Source: Entonaema liquescens
Taxonomy: Eukaryota > Ascomycota > Sordariomycetes > Xylariales > Xylariaceae
NCBI GenBank assembly: GCA_902805475.1
Contig: CADCSX010000006.1
Coordinates: 2,728,001 to 2,792,000 of the forward strand
DNA: 64,000 nt
Direction of reading: 5' to 3'
The position numbers and the translations under genes were made by a program. Each line of letters opens with the position of its first letter. The first letter of the stretch is position 1. Positions 1-10,410 of the stretch are shown here, in pieces. Below the pieces are notes generated by a model. It saw nothing but the letters and a program-made list of their open reading frames with translations, was not told the DNA's origin and searched no databases.

Positions 1-188
1 GTAGTAGTACAATACAAATGTACCTAATACCTAAGGGTCCCTTAGTTTACCTAAGGTAATTTTTCTATTTGCCGGGTTCGCCCGCCTTCATACATCATTT
101 GCGAAGAAATTCCTTGCTGGTTCTTGTATTCTCCCACTTTCCCTTAGATTGGAGGTCTTTTTTTTGTGACGCCTTTACATAGCGCGAA

Positions 189-1866
189 ATGACTTCGCTG
201 AGACAAATTACTAGGAGCGCACCCCCGCCGGCTTTTTTGAGGGCACCTTCGCTCGCTACTCAATCCTGTGGTAGAGCTCCAGCGTATAGACGGTTACTGT
301 CGAGCGCCAACAGCTCTAAATCCTCAAGCAATAATGCAGCAACATTCACCCCTCCTCGACTACTTTTTTCGCCTTTTTCTCAGCTACGGTCACCCTTTAT
401 CCCCGAAACTATAGCCACCTTACAGTCCCGTACTTTCCACCAAACGTCGACATGGTACCAAGAACAACCTCAACAAGCCCCGCAATCCACTAAACCAGAT
501 CCCAAGTCTGCGGAGACTAAGGAAAAAGCAGAGCAGACGGCTTCTGATACCGAATCTGAAGCGAAGGCGAGTTCGGAAGAGAAAACCGACGAACAAGAGG
601 ATAAGGAGAAAAAAGAAGAGAAGAAAGAAGATCTACCGCCGCCGCCACCCCACGGTGATAAGACGCCATGGCAAGTTTTCATGGAAACAATGCAAACCGA
701 GTTTAAGGCTTCTAAGGAATGGAATGAGTCAACTAAGCAGCTAGCCGATTCGGCCCATTCGTTTACCGAGAGCGAATCCGTTCGGCGCGCCAGACAAGCT
801 TATGAAAACACCACTGGTGCTGTCTCGTCGACAGCGGGAAAAGTGCTGAAGACTTCAGCTACTGCAGTTGGAAAAGGCGCAGCATGGACTTGGGAAACCC
901 CGGTCATGAAAGGCGTCCGGAAAGGAGCGAATTTAACTGGTGATATACTGGATAAAGCGACCAAGCCGATAAGAGAGACCGAGGCATACAAGAATGTTAA
1001 GGATGTCATCGACGATGGAAGCAGTTCGAGATATGGTGGCTGGGTTGAAAAGGAGGAACGAAGGAAAGCTAGAGAACTCCGAGAGAAGCAAGCTCGTTCC
1101 ATCCACGGCAAAGCAGAGGATATGGTCGAGGATCCAAAGTAAGCCCGATAAGGTAATTAGTCGATTCCAATTGATGCTGACGATATTTAGCGCCGGTACA
1201 AATATCACGCTACATAAAGATGCAGCCTGGAAGGAGGCATGGCGGGATTTCCGAGATCAAAATAAGCTGGTCCAAGGACTTTTCAATATGAAGAGCGTCT
1301 ACAACGAATCCGAGAATCCTTTGATAATGACGGCGCGGAGCATCACCGACCGTGTAGCTGGTTTCTTCGCAGAAAATGAAACAGCCATGGTCATTCGGAA
1401 GTTCCGCTCTATGGACCCTAATTTCCAGATCGAGCCATTTCTCCAGGAGCTGAGAGAGTATATTTTACCCGAAGTGCTCGATGCCTATGTTAAGGGAGAT
1501 ACCGAGACACTGAAGCTTTGGCTTTCGGCTGCTCAGTATTCCGTGTACGAAGCTTTGACCAAGCAGTACCTTCAAGCTGGCTTGAAGTCAGATGGCCGGA
1601 TTCTTGATATAAGGCATGTGGATATCCTGAAGGCCCGTATGCTCGAGCCTGGTGAGATACCCGTCTTCATTATTACCTGTCGGACACAGGAGGTCCATGT
1701 CTACCGAAACGCTAAGACGAACGAGCTTGCCGCGGGAATGGAAGACAAAGTCCAACTGGTCACTTACGCGATTGGCATTACGCGGACACCCGAGGACGTC
1801 AACAACCCAGAAACCAGGGGCTGGAGATTGATCGAAATGCAAAAGAGCGGAAGGGACTACATATAA
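189..1866 (+). CDS. TIM44: TIM44, mitochondrial import inner membrane translocase subunit
   Basis: Two exons (189-1138 and 1191-1866) give 541 residues. The 52 bp intron has donor GTAAGC, branch GCTGAC and acceptor TTTAG, and joins the two reading frames exactly. The N-terminus is rich in Arg, Ser and Ala and lacks acidic residues, as expected of a matrix-targeting presequence. A Lys/Glu/Pro-rich linker follows (about residues 95-155), and the second exon encodes a Tim44-like C-terminal domain ending in GWRLIEMQKSGRDYI. In known fungi TIM44 tethers mtHsp70 to the TIM23 channel on the matrix face of the inner membrane. The start is the first ATG in frame; length and domain order fit the family. 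It converges on the NADAR gene, about 415 bp away. Sequence supports the family firmly; mitochondrial location is inferred from family and presequence. Confidence 0.95.
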
Positions 1867-2281
1867 ACCACCAGATACTTTGTCTTATCTACACGCAGAT
1901 ACCCCTCAACTCTGTGATATAATACTGTATACTATCGATTAGAGGCGACGGAATAGAGGCCGTGGAAGGCGGTCTCATCACACCACTCCCAGTTGGCGGC
2001 CTTGGACCAAGGCATGCAAGGCGTTCGGGGATAGCACGATCAAATGTATGATAGACAAAAAGGTGCATATACGGACTACGCATGGACAACTGCAATATAC
2101 TAACTCTTAAGCAGTAATCATGCAACGATACATTAACAACAAGCTAAGCTTAACTTGAGTATCTCGGTTATAATCGGTCCTGCTCGCCTAGCAAACTTCA
2201 TCAAGACATAAACTAGTAAAACGGATTTTTGCTATACTTTCGAAGTTCAGGAGAAAGTCGCATCTGAGCCTTGAAAAACCC
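1867..2281. other. Intergenic between convergent genes
   Basis: Shared 3' flank of TIM44 and the NADAR gene. I see no coding potential, RNA gene or repeat here; it presumably holds both 3' UTRs. Confidence 0.6.
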
Positions 2282-2968
2282 CTAGTCTTCAGCGCTCGTC
2301 ATAATCATATGCATCGCATCGTCACGCCGGATACGTGTTCGCAGGTCCATGAGGATTATCCCGAGGAGATTGAGACCCCAGCTCTCGCGGTTCTTCCACG
2401 ATACCTTCCACCCATATCCGTTGCCCCATATGAAATCCAGCGGAGCTGCCTCGACAATCTGCCAGTCGCCCGTCTCCAGTAGAGCTTCTTTCATCCGTTT
2501 CACGTGACTTAACGCTGCGTCTGACATAGGCAACCATGGCTTGCAGGTATCTGGTAACGTGTCCTGTAGTGTGTGCGGCGCCGTGAACTTATGCCAGTTG
2601 GCCTCGTAAACGATGCGCTCGCGGTGCTTTTCCCAGATGGCCGCATCGAACTTCTTCAATCCTCTCGCCAGTTTCTGGGCATCGTGTGGGTCTTTACATT
2701 TCAGAATCTCGTCCGCGGTCTCGTTATCATCGAACAGCAGCGCCTTGTGGTGTAATAAGTAATGCTCAGCCGTCGGGTAGATCTTGGACTCGTTGTAGCT
2801 GTCGCGGAACGGATAGGGGTACCACATCGACAGGAAACCAAAGCACTTCTCCGTGGGTCGCCAGAAGTACACGATTTCTGGCTCTGGCTCCGGTCCCGCG
2901 CCAGGTTTGGTTGAAGCCTTTGTATCCTGGTTAGATTTATCCAAATGCCCTTTCTTGACCAGCGCCAT
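2282..2968 (-). CDS. NADAR domain protein (YbiA/DUF1768 family)
   Basis: Single-exon gene of 228 residues. The frame stays open for 17 more codons upstream, but only from a TTG codon, so the ATG at 2968 is chosen. After a Lys/Pro/Glu-rich leader the protein reads YFWRPTEKCFGFLSMWYPYP, then a YPTAEHYLLHHKA segment and a C-terminal WGNGYGWK...NLLGIILM block. This order of motifs is typical of NADAR (YbiA-like) domains, which in bacteria and plants act as N-glycosidases on damaged riboflavin intermediates; related members are linked to NAD/ADP-ribose chemistry. The Trp/Glu-containing core motifs look intact. Domain size (about 170 residues) is normal. The substrate in this fungus is unknown. No operon-like neighbour. 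Confidence 0.85.
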   Translation of the reverse strand: MALVKKGHLDKSNQDTKASTKPGAGPEPEPEIVYFWRPTEKCFGFLSMWYPYPFRDSYNESKIYPTAEHYLLHHKALLFDDNETADEILKCKDPHDAQKLARGLKKFDAAIWEKHRERIVYEANWHKFTAPHTLQDTLPDTCKPWLPMSDAALSHVKRMKEALLETGDWQIVEAAPLDFIWGNGYGWKVSWKNRESWGLNLLGIILMDLRTRIRRDDAMHMIMTSAED

Positions 2969-4303
2969 TTGTAAGGTGTATTGTGAGTATGTTGGTAATG
3001 CCGATACTCTGGCTGACAAACTGTTAAGGCGTAAATGATTCCGGTAAGAGATCCCGCAAGGTGGTTTAGAGATAACCTACACTTAGGATACCTGCTTACT
3101 TAGAACATGTTTTCTTCGAGGTAGCTGTGCTGAATCTATTTGTACTCGGTCGTTCTTGTTGGGCCTGTTGGCTTTTATACCAGCAAGGACTGTAAACTCT
3201 ACGCCAGCCACGACCGACCATTCCATCTTGTCAAAGCTTCCTAAGCTTCGGACTATGCCATCAAAGTTACCTCATAAAACCCCTAAGGTATCCTCTGTGC
3301 GGCTCACACTCAAACGGTTACAGGATGAGGTTAACGAACTCGACTTTTCTAGAAAGGGGTGAGAAGTATTCGCGAAAACGGCGAGACCGTCTGTTTATTG
3401 CTTCTATGCGTCACCTATATTCAAGATAATGGAAGGAAATACACCCCAGGGACGTTATCGTGTTGGAAAGTTACATTTTGGGTGGTGGAGCGCATGAAAC
3501 TGCCTATACATGATAGATAGCATGGATAATATTAGGGGTTATTTCTATATACCAGGACATAGCTGTAAGAGATGGTCTCTTAGATGGTTCTACTGATACA
3601 GCAAGTCTGCTAAAGTTAGCTGCCATGGCATCTCGAGTTCCTAGTGAGACCGGCCTTATAGGTCTAGTAACGTCTAAGCGTTGATAATTCAGAAGATCAT
3701 CCCTCCTTTCTTTTCTTTTTTTTTTTTTTTAGTATCCATTCCTCTGTCCAAGTGAAAAGCCAGTAAGAATAGTAGCTTCTCAAGGTAGGTATATGAATTT
3801 GAATAACTGGTATATGGATATTAGGTATGCTGTGAGTAAGTACATGTAGATAGGTAGGTAGTGATGTGTAGAGATACATGAGTACCTTTAAATAAGGCAA
3901 GCTGAATAATCAGGTAGACATCATCCCATTTGAAGTCGGACGGTTCAGCTAAGACGGAACCTAGGTACTAAAGCTACAGGGGTATGTTAACTTCTAGGCT
4001 TCCTAATGGCTGGGTCGTACTAAAGGAATATTCAAAGGGCCCGTGCGTCTTGTCTCTTCTAGGTAGTATTTTTGTATTTTACCATTTTAGCGTTCCTAGA
4101 ATACATGTACATAGTGAAGTACCTCGTAACCATATCATTAAAACACGGGGGGTCTCAAAAGCAAAACAATGTCTTTACAAAATTCTAGCCGTTATCATCA
4201 TCATCAAAGCCAACCGGCCCAAGAATCAAATTGAATTTTTGAATTTTGAATTTTGAATTTTAGATGAGGGCATGATGATCAAAGCAGCAAGGCGTCTTGC
4301 TCA
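2969..4303. other. Intergenic; short GAATTTT tandem repeat
   Basis: No convincing gene. A short open frame from the ATG at 3255 to 3362 has no family likeness. Four head-to-tail copies of GAATTTT (the first with one extra T) lie at 4233-4261, about 40 bp before the next start codon. A T run sits near 3715-3730. Confidence 0.5.
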
Positions 4304-5740
4304 ATGATCTGCCGACCTCGTATCACGAGCGATGCTCTCAGCCAGCCTGGCATTCGCGCTTTGCTTTTGCTCATAACCTTCGTTTCGCTATATTCGATAT
4401 ACGGCACATTCTACTTTTACCGCGACCCTCTCTCCATATTCTTCTCCGAGGAACATGGATTCGATCGTTTCTATTCGGCCACGCGCCAGGCCGAAGCCGA
4501 TGAATTTCTCGACGCCGTCATGGCGGACCCCGACTTGGCGCAATCCGAACTAGGCAATTCCGGTCCCACACCCAAGATTTGCGCCGTCTTTATAACGGTG
4601 GGAAGGAATATGGATGGTCGGCAGTACATTGATAGTGCTGTAGGTTCATTCTTGGCTAACATGTCCCGTGCCGAGAGGGAGACCGTGCACTTGAAACTGT
4701 TCTTTGCCGACGTACCGAACCCGAATGCCCAGCATAAGAGCTATGCCAATCTAACGGCTGCTGGCATCGCCGACGAAGTATTCACTTATAACTCCACCCT
4801 ACCGCCAGAAGAAAAGGATGCCAAGATTCGCGAGTTTATGGAGTATACCAAGGATCGCCAGGATAAACATGCCTTAGAGAAGAAGACGGTATACGACTAC
4901 GCGTACGCCCTGGATCGTTGTGTTCTGACTACCGAGGCGCCATACATTGCACTTTTCGAGGAGGATATCCTTCTTGCGGACGGTTGGGCGGCCAGGACCT
5001 TGCGGAACCTACAGATTATCGAGGAGATGATGAAAGACCCCAGGCGACGTGATCCCAAGAAGGGCAAGATTGATCCAGGTGTACCAAACACATGGTTATA
5101 TTTACGACTATTTAACCAAGAACGAAGTTTTGGATGGTCAGGCGGACCTGGATTTAGAAGCAATAATCTTCATATTATATCCGTGGCTGTGTCTATTCCA
5201 CTTCTTCTGGTCTTGCTCCTAGCGCGGAGAAAGATGCCGCGTCACTTGGCTCGACATCTGGATGGGTGGACGTTACTAGTGATTTGCGGTATCTCTGTAC
5301 CGCTCATGTTATGGCTATTCTATGCCTCCGGAAAAGCTGCCCTCATTGGTTCGCCTCCAGGGGTTCGCGAGGAATTTTTCGGCTGTTGCAACCAGGCGTT
5401 GGTCTACAACCGGGAGCACGCCGAAGAGTTATCGGAATTTTTAGTCACTGCTTCTGGGCGTGCAGTCCCCGGTAGGAGCGATATGCTTCCAAAGAGATTC
5501 GCATATAACCACGGATTTGCGAGAATCAGTGCGTATCCGATGTTAGCGCAGCATGCGGGTCGAGTGAGCGCGATCGATACAAGTAATGATGAGGCAAAGC
5601 GCGTATGGAGCATGGCTTTCGAGGACTTGAAGCCGTCTGAGCTAGCGAAGAATCATATCAGAGACGTCCAGGCTCTGTTTGGGAACAAAGCAGTCGAGCA
5701 GATGAGAAGACAATGGGTTCAAGCACCAAGCGTACCGTGA
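4304..5740 (+). CDS. PGAP4-like GPI-glycan glycosyltransferase, membrane protein
   Basis: Intronless, 478 residues. One N-terminal membrane anchor (about 18-38) precedes a lumenal glycosyltransferase-like region with VFITVGRN (about 95-102) and an acidic FEEDILLADGW motif (218-228), the probable metal/sugar-nucleotide site. Two further membrane helices (about 288-307 and 322-341), separated by a short basic loop, are inserted within the catalytic region, after which the fold resumes with GCCNQALVYNREHAEEL. An anchor plus a tandem-helix insertion inside a GT-A domain is the hallmark of PGAP4 (TMEM246), the Golgi enzyme adding GalNAc to the GPI glycan in animals. Fungal members are usually unannotated membrane proteins. 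Fold and family are likely; the sugar transferred in fungi is inference. The start is the only ATG before the anchor. Confidence 0.75.
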   Translation: MICRPRITSDALSQPGIRALLLLITFVSLYSIYGTFYFYRDPLSIFFSEEHGFDRFYSATRQAEADEFLDAVMADPDLAQSELGNSGPTPKICAVFITVGRNMDGRQYIDSAVGSFLANMSRAERETVHLKLFFADVPNPNAQHKSYANLTAAGIADEVFTYNSTLPPEEKDAKIREFMEYTKDRQDKHALEKKTVYDYAYALDRCVLTTEAPYIALFEEDILLADGWAARTLRNLQIIEEMMKDPRRRDPKKGKIDPGVPNTWLYLRLFNQERSFGWSGGPGFRSNNLHIISVAVSIPLLLVLLLARRKMPRHLARHLDGWTLLVICGISVPLMLWLFYASGKAALIGSPPGVREEFFGCCNQALVYNREHAEELSEFLVTASGRAVPGRSDMLPKRFAYNHGFARISAYPMLAQHAGRVSAIDTSNDEAKRVWSMAFEDLKPSELAKNHIRDVQALFGNKAVEQMRRQWVQAPSVP

Positions 5741-6009
5741 ATCGTCACCAGTGCGATTTATGAAACGAAATTATCATGCCTCTTATCGTCTGGCTGCTCG
5801 TTATGCTAATTACATTCATATGATAGAGACATATCAAAAGTTCGACGTCCTTGGTTAATTCGCCATAGGTACATCTACTATACTGATTCCAACTGGATTA
5901 TAGTCAGCGCCGGGCACTAAGTTGCAAAAAGTTTAGCCTGGAAGCTGTGCCGCTTCTTGAATGATTCAAGCGGTGAGTTGCGAATTTATAGATAAAGTGA
6001 GTCACGCCT

Positions 6010-6957
6010 ATGTATAAACTCTATATAAATTACCCCGGATGCGGAATGTGCCCTAGATTCATGGAGTTCATATTTCCAAGCCAATGTTCAACACCATCAA
6101 CGACGTTTGTACTTTGTGTCCAGCATGATGTCCGAAGTAACAATACGCGGGGTCCGCCCTCTGAAGAAAGCTCTAGTAGTAGTGGCATCTTTAGATTCCT
6201 TGACCTGCCCCTGGAACTTCGAAATGAAATATACACGGATCTCCTTGTCCCGACAGGACCCATCTACTGCTCGCGGGTGTGGTTCACGACACCAGCTAGA
6301 CACCTACGGCGGCTTGCGAAGGAAAATGCACCGGATTGCTGTGGCAAGAACTATGCATGTACACATTACGACGCGCGACTACGTCCGCGAACAGGTATCT
6401 TGCGGACATGTCGCCAGGTGAGCGACGAGGCGCTTGAGGTTCTATATACCCGAAGCGTGTTTTACATGAACCTCGAGAGCCGCCCCTACTCCCTACGATT
6501 CTTCACTGTCGGCGAGTCAAACCTGCGCCGTGTGCGTCATCTACGCCTGACTGCCTTTACCAGATACTATTCGTATTATATAGCTGGGCCTGGCGAGGAG
6601 CAGTTGGGGTTTTTCCGCCCCGCAGCCCTCGACGCGGCGTCTTGGACGGCATTGCTCCAAGGTTTGCTTACTCTGGAGCTTCTTATCAAAATACCTATCT
6701 GGGGCCATCACAGGGCCTGGCCGGTATGGGTTGCAATACTCGAGACCGTGCTAGGTTTTATCGGAGAACATGTTGATGAGCGCACGGATGTTGCTATTGA
6801 CGACAATTACTCGATATTTCTTTGCGATGCCGTTAACCGTTGTTTTCGGAAGCCGTTCCGCAGAGTGAGGAGCAAAGAAGGAGATGCTTATTATTATAAG
6901 ACCCGGTTTGATCCAGATAATATCACGGGGCCTGTCCTTAGCGACCGGGAGCCCTAG
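6010..6957 (+). CDS. F-box-like fungal protein (LPLELRNEIY motif)
   Basis: Open frame of 315 codons. Residues near 66-80 read FLDLPLELRNEIYTDLL, the start motif of a large group of fungal F-box-like proteins of unknown function. It is followed by GILRTCRQVSDEALEVLYTRSVFYM, the usual second conserved block of that group, and a C-terminal half rich in Leu and aromatic residues. The motif and the TCRQV block make this a real gene. The 5' end is uncertain: the leader before the Ser run has no homology I recognise, and translation may begin at the ATG at 6061 or in an unseen upstream exon. If it works like other F-box proteins it would link substrates to an SCF ubiquitin ligase, but many of this fungal group have not been shown to do so. 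Confidence 0.65.
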   Translation: MYKLYINYPGCGMCPRFMEFIFPSQCSTPSTTFVLCVQHDVRSNNTRGPPSEESSSSSGIFRFLDLPLELRNEIYTDLLVPTGPIYCSRVWFTTPARHLRRLAKENAPDCCGKNYACTHYDARLRPRTGILRTCRQVSDEALEVLYTRSVFYMNLESRPYSLRFFTVGESNLRRVRHLRLTAFTRYYSYYIAGPGEEQLGFFRPAALDAASWTALLQGLLTLELLIKIPIWGHHRAWPVWVAILETVLGFIGEHVDERTDVAIDDNYSIFLCDAVNRCFRKPFRRVRSKEGDAYYYKTRFDPDNITGPVLSDREP

Positions 6958-8172
6958 ATGTGTAGGCTTTTGGCTTTGGATTTTATATTACCCTATCTTG
7001 TAGTTGAACCTCGTTTATATTGAATCTTTCTCAAATTCATGGTTGTAGTGGTTAGGGACCTCCGGGTTGCCACACTCAGCCTCTTCCTGAACATAGGACA
7101 AGATATTCGTTTGAGTAAATCACTAAAATGCAATAGACTAAGGCAGCATGTAGTTGATTCGTGATACTGTATCTAGTTCCGTCCCGAAACTGGTATTAAA
7201 ATGCTTCTAGGATGATCATGTCATCTGATAATATACCGGTGTGGCCCCAATCCGACGGTTTCTCCAATTGTCATCCGTGTCTTAGCAGCGAAGCCCAAAG
7301 TTATGCCTACGGGGATTCTCGTCTAGTAACACGTGCGAGACGCTGTGGTAACGCGTGTCGCATTTCATGCTAGAGCAGAGTTATTATGAGTGTCACAGCT
7401 AAGAATCAAGGGTACAGCGCCAATAGCGTCATCTGTCGCAGCCCTTTGGCTTTGGGGCTTCGCGGTAGCACGGCAGATCCGAATCCAAGTTTTCTGATCA
7501 ATCCTTCGGCTTTCCCGTAGCATTAAGCATATTACGTCGACGTACAGGACTAGAACATTTGAGTTGTTAGAAAGGATTATACTTGAAGATATATTTCAAA
7601 AATTTAGTTTCTGACCGAGCTTCCTTCGTAAGATACGGTATTCTAGTCTATAGCCTTTCATCGTGTACTTTAAATGTTAAGACTGACCATACGTACTATG
7701 AATGTAGGCCAATGGCATTACCTAGCCTTAGATGCTTTAGCTCGCAAGCATCAAACAAATTATACCTCTCCAACTTACTTAAATGCATTCCTACTAAATC
7801 CTCTTATAAGAGTTGAATTTGCATGTGATGATAGGTATAATTCAAATATGAAGTCGGTATATCTAGTCAAGGCACAGGTGCCAATTCCGGGTCTCAGCTT
7901 AGGATGTGGGGGGCTGACCGGGGAGAACACGCGGTAATCCCCTTTAAGAAGGTGTTATTTACTAGGATCTCAGATGGCACACGGGCTGAGAATCCGCCCC
8001 TTTATTGGTTCATGCGCCGTAAGAAGCTGGTTTACCTACTGCCTCAGGGGAATTTTCTGTAGCTATAATATAAGCTACATGTTAGACCATAGACTTGACG
8101 AAGATCACTGCGGATCTGAGATTTCACTTCCCAGGCGTCTTCGATCATCTCGCCCTCTAACGTCGTTGCAAC
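6958..8172. other. Intergenic, no gene seen
   Basis: About 1.2 kb with only short unrelated open frames, no repeat of note and no RNA gene that I recognise. The last part presumably holds the promoter of the secreted protein starting at 8173. Confidence 0.5.
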
Positions 8173-9735
8173 ATGGAGCTCACCCTGCTTGCCATTGCAG
8201 TCGCTGGACTTTCCGTTAAGTTCTCGATAGCTCTATTCGCAATTCTAGCTAATAAATACTTAGTCCATCCCACTCGCCCGCGGTGAGAAGCAGGTTACGG
8301 ATGGAATATCCAGCTGTGGAAATGCATGGATGCCTAGAGACGATGTCACCATTGCGCAAGGAACGGACACGCGCCGGGGATACAGCACGGCTGTGCAGAC
8401 ATTTTGTAGCGCGGCGAACGGGCAGACGGTGAAGCCTAGCGGATATCTCTCCCTCGCAACTGAAGTCTTCCTTAACGATGGGAAGAACCCGTCTACTTAC
8501 GGTGTTCTGGGGTTTGTATACTGTAAGTTTATCGTGTATCTATCTTCATCAGAGTCTAATATCCAGTCGTATAGTCGAGGTTCACAATAAAGAAAAGTCG
8601 GATCATACTATTTCAAGTCAGTAATGCAACGGGGAAGTATAAGATGAACTCTACTACTAACACTATCTAGCCGAGGATTGTAAGAAGTACCTCTTGGCAC
8701 TTAGCGCCGACGGTGGTCAATGCTCTGGAGAGCAAAACCACGACACGAAGGGCGGCGCCTGGCAAGTTGGGAATAATGGTGTCTCGTACCATGCCTTAGG
8801 TAATGAGATACCACCGAAGCAAGATGCCATCAACAAACTATTTTCGGGCTCTGCTTTGGGGGCACAGTCTGTGAACAAAGGGTCTGGGCCACCCCTGAAC
8901 CCTTGGCCTCTGGACTCTCTGAATAGTGTCAAACCTACAAACTGCCACAGCCATAACGATTATACGCGAGATATCCCCGTATATTCGGCCCTAAGCGCGG
9001 GTTGTATCGGGATTGAAGCTGATGTCTTCTACTCGGGCGGTGACGTTATCATTGGTCATATCCTCCCAACTCCTGGAAGAACTTTGACGGTGCAGTACGT
9101 CCAGCCGCTGAAAGCGATATTAGATCATAATAATAATGGCTCACCTGGAAATGTTGGCATTTACAAGGCCAACCCTGGACAGAGCGTTACGCTACTTGTG
9201 GATTTCAAGACCTCAGACACTAGAACTCTAGATGCTGTCGTCAAGGCGCTCCAGCCTCTTCGGGAGGGTGGATATCTCAGTCACCTCGATGGCGATAGGT
9301 TCGTTGAGAGACAGGTTACAGTCGTTGCTAGCGGCAGCGCTCCGTTTGACAGGATCAACTCAGGCGATGGCGTTCCCAGCCGAGACGTATTCTACGATGC
9401 TCACGTAGACCAATGGGACAGCAAGTTCAATAGCCAGAATTCTTACTATGCCTCGGCCGATTTTGAAGATGCTGTTGGAAACCCAGGGAGCGTTAACGAG
9501 TTCAGCCAAGACCAGAAGAACACAGTCCAATCGCAAGTTCAGACAGCTCATTCCGCGGGGCTGAAAGTTCGATACTGTAAGTTTGGTTCTATTAGGCTTT
9601 CGGTTGGGATATAAACTGACGTACTTCGTAGATAACTTACCGGGTGATTATCTCTGGGAGCCTCTCGCTGCTCTTGGTGTAGATCGGTTAAATGCCGATG
9701 ACATGTATGACACGGCTAGGCTTCCACGGGTATAA
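8173..9735 (+). CDS. Secreted two-domain protein: Cys-containing N-domain plus AIM6/PLC-like phosphodiesterase
   Basis: Five exons: 8173-8214, 8264-8522, 8575-8616, 8671-9576 and 9632-9735, giving 450 residues. The 42-nt exon 3 reads FEVHNKEKSDHTIS and restores frame; introns are 49, 52, 54 and 55 bp with recognisable branch sites. A signal peptide (MELTLLAIAVAGLS...) is followed by a domain with Cys residues (SSCGNAW to SYHALGNE, about 30-160) that resembles small secreted fungal proteins ending GGxWQVGxxxxSYHAL. From about 205 the protein matches the altered-inheritance-of-mitochondria 6 / PI-PLC-like phosphodiesterase family: NCHSHNDY, GIEADVFYSGGDVIIGH, and LGVDRLNADDM at the end. His207/209, Glu230, Asp232 and His244 are candidate active-site residues. 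The hydrolysed substrate is unknown. The pairing of these two domains is unusual to my knowledge. Confidence 0.8.
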
Positions 9736-10410
9736 TCAGATTTAAGATCTCTAGATCTTTAGATCTCTGTAAGCTGTTAATGTTATTCAGATTTGGATAA
9801 GATAAGTTTTCAGGAGTACATATGAATATGCCTATCTATATTTGGATAATCTCCAAGTTGATCACACCAAAACAAACCCCAATCTGCATTCCAGTAACCC
9901 TAGGCCATTTCCAGTTGATCAATCGTCCTTTAAAAGAAAGCTTTTCGACGCGTAGTTCACAGTAGTTAATTCATGGGTATAAATCCGGAACATTTAATTT
10001 AAATGGACAATAGAAAATATTTAACCCTGGTGTTTAGGTAGATACGAGCGGCCTGGATGAATGGCTACGTATCAATTCGTTCAACGAGAGTTCCTATAGG
10101 TCAAGACGCACGCGCCTCACAACAAACACCATGAACCAACCGGATTCGGGGTTCCATCCCAGCACCCCACGACACAAAGAATGGCCCGCAGCTAGCCTAT
10201 CAAGAAGCGCTTCTTCAGATCGAACGAATAGATAGCTCTAGGATCCCTGAATGATGGGTTCTGATGCCGAGCACTACTTCCATGAGGAGATGGGCTGTCC
10301 ATAATTATCAGCTTGTGACCATATCGGACTGTTGTGATAGGCAATTCAAACCTTAGCTTCTCTAATCCTACTGCGAAATCTCAAAAAAGTTACTATCGTG
10401 AGCGCACTCA
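9736..10410. other. Intergenic, no gene seen
   Basis: AT-rich spacer with a short AGATCT-rich palindromic stretch near 9745-9765. No gene recognised. Confidence 0.5.
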
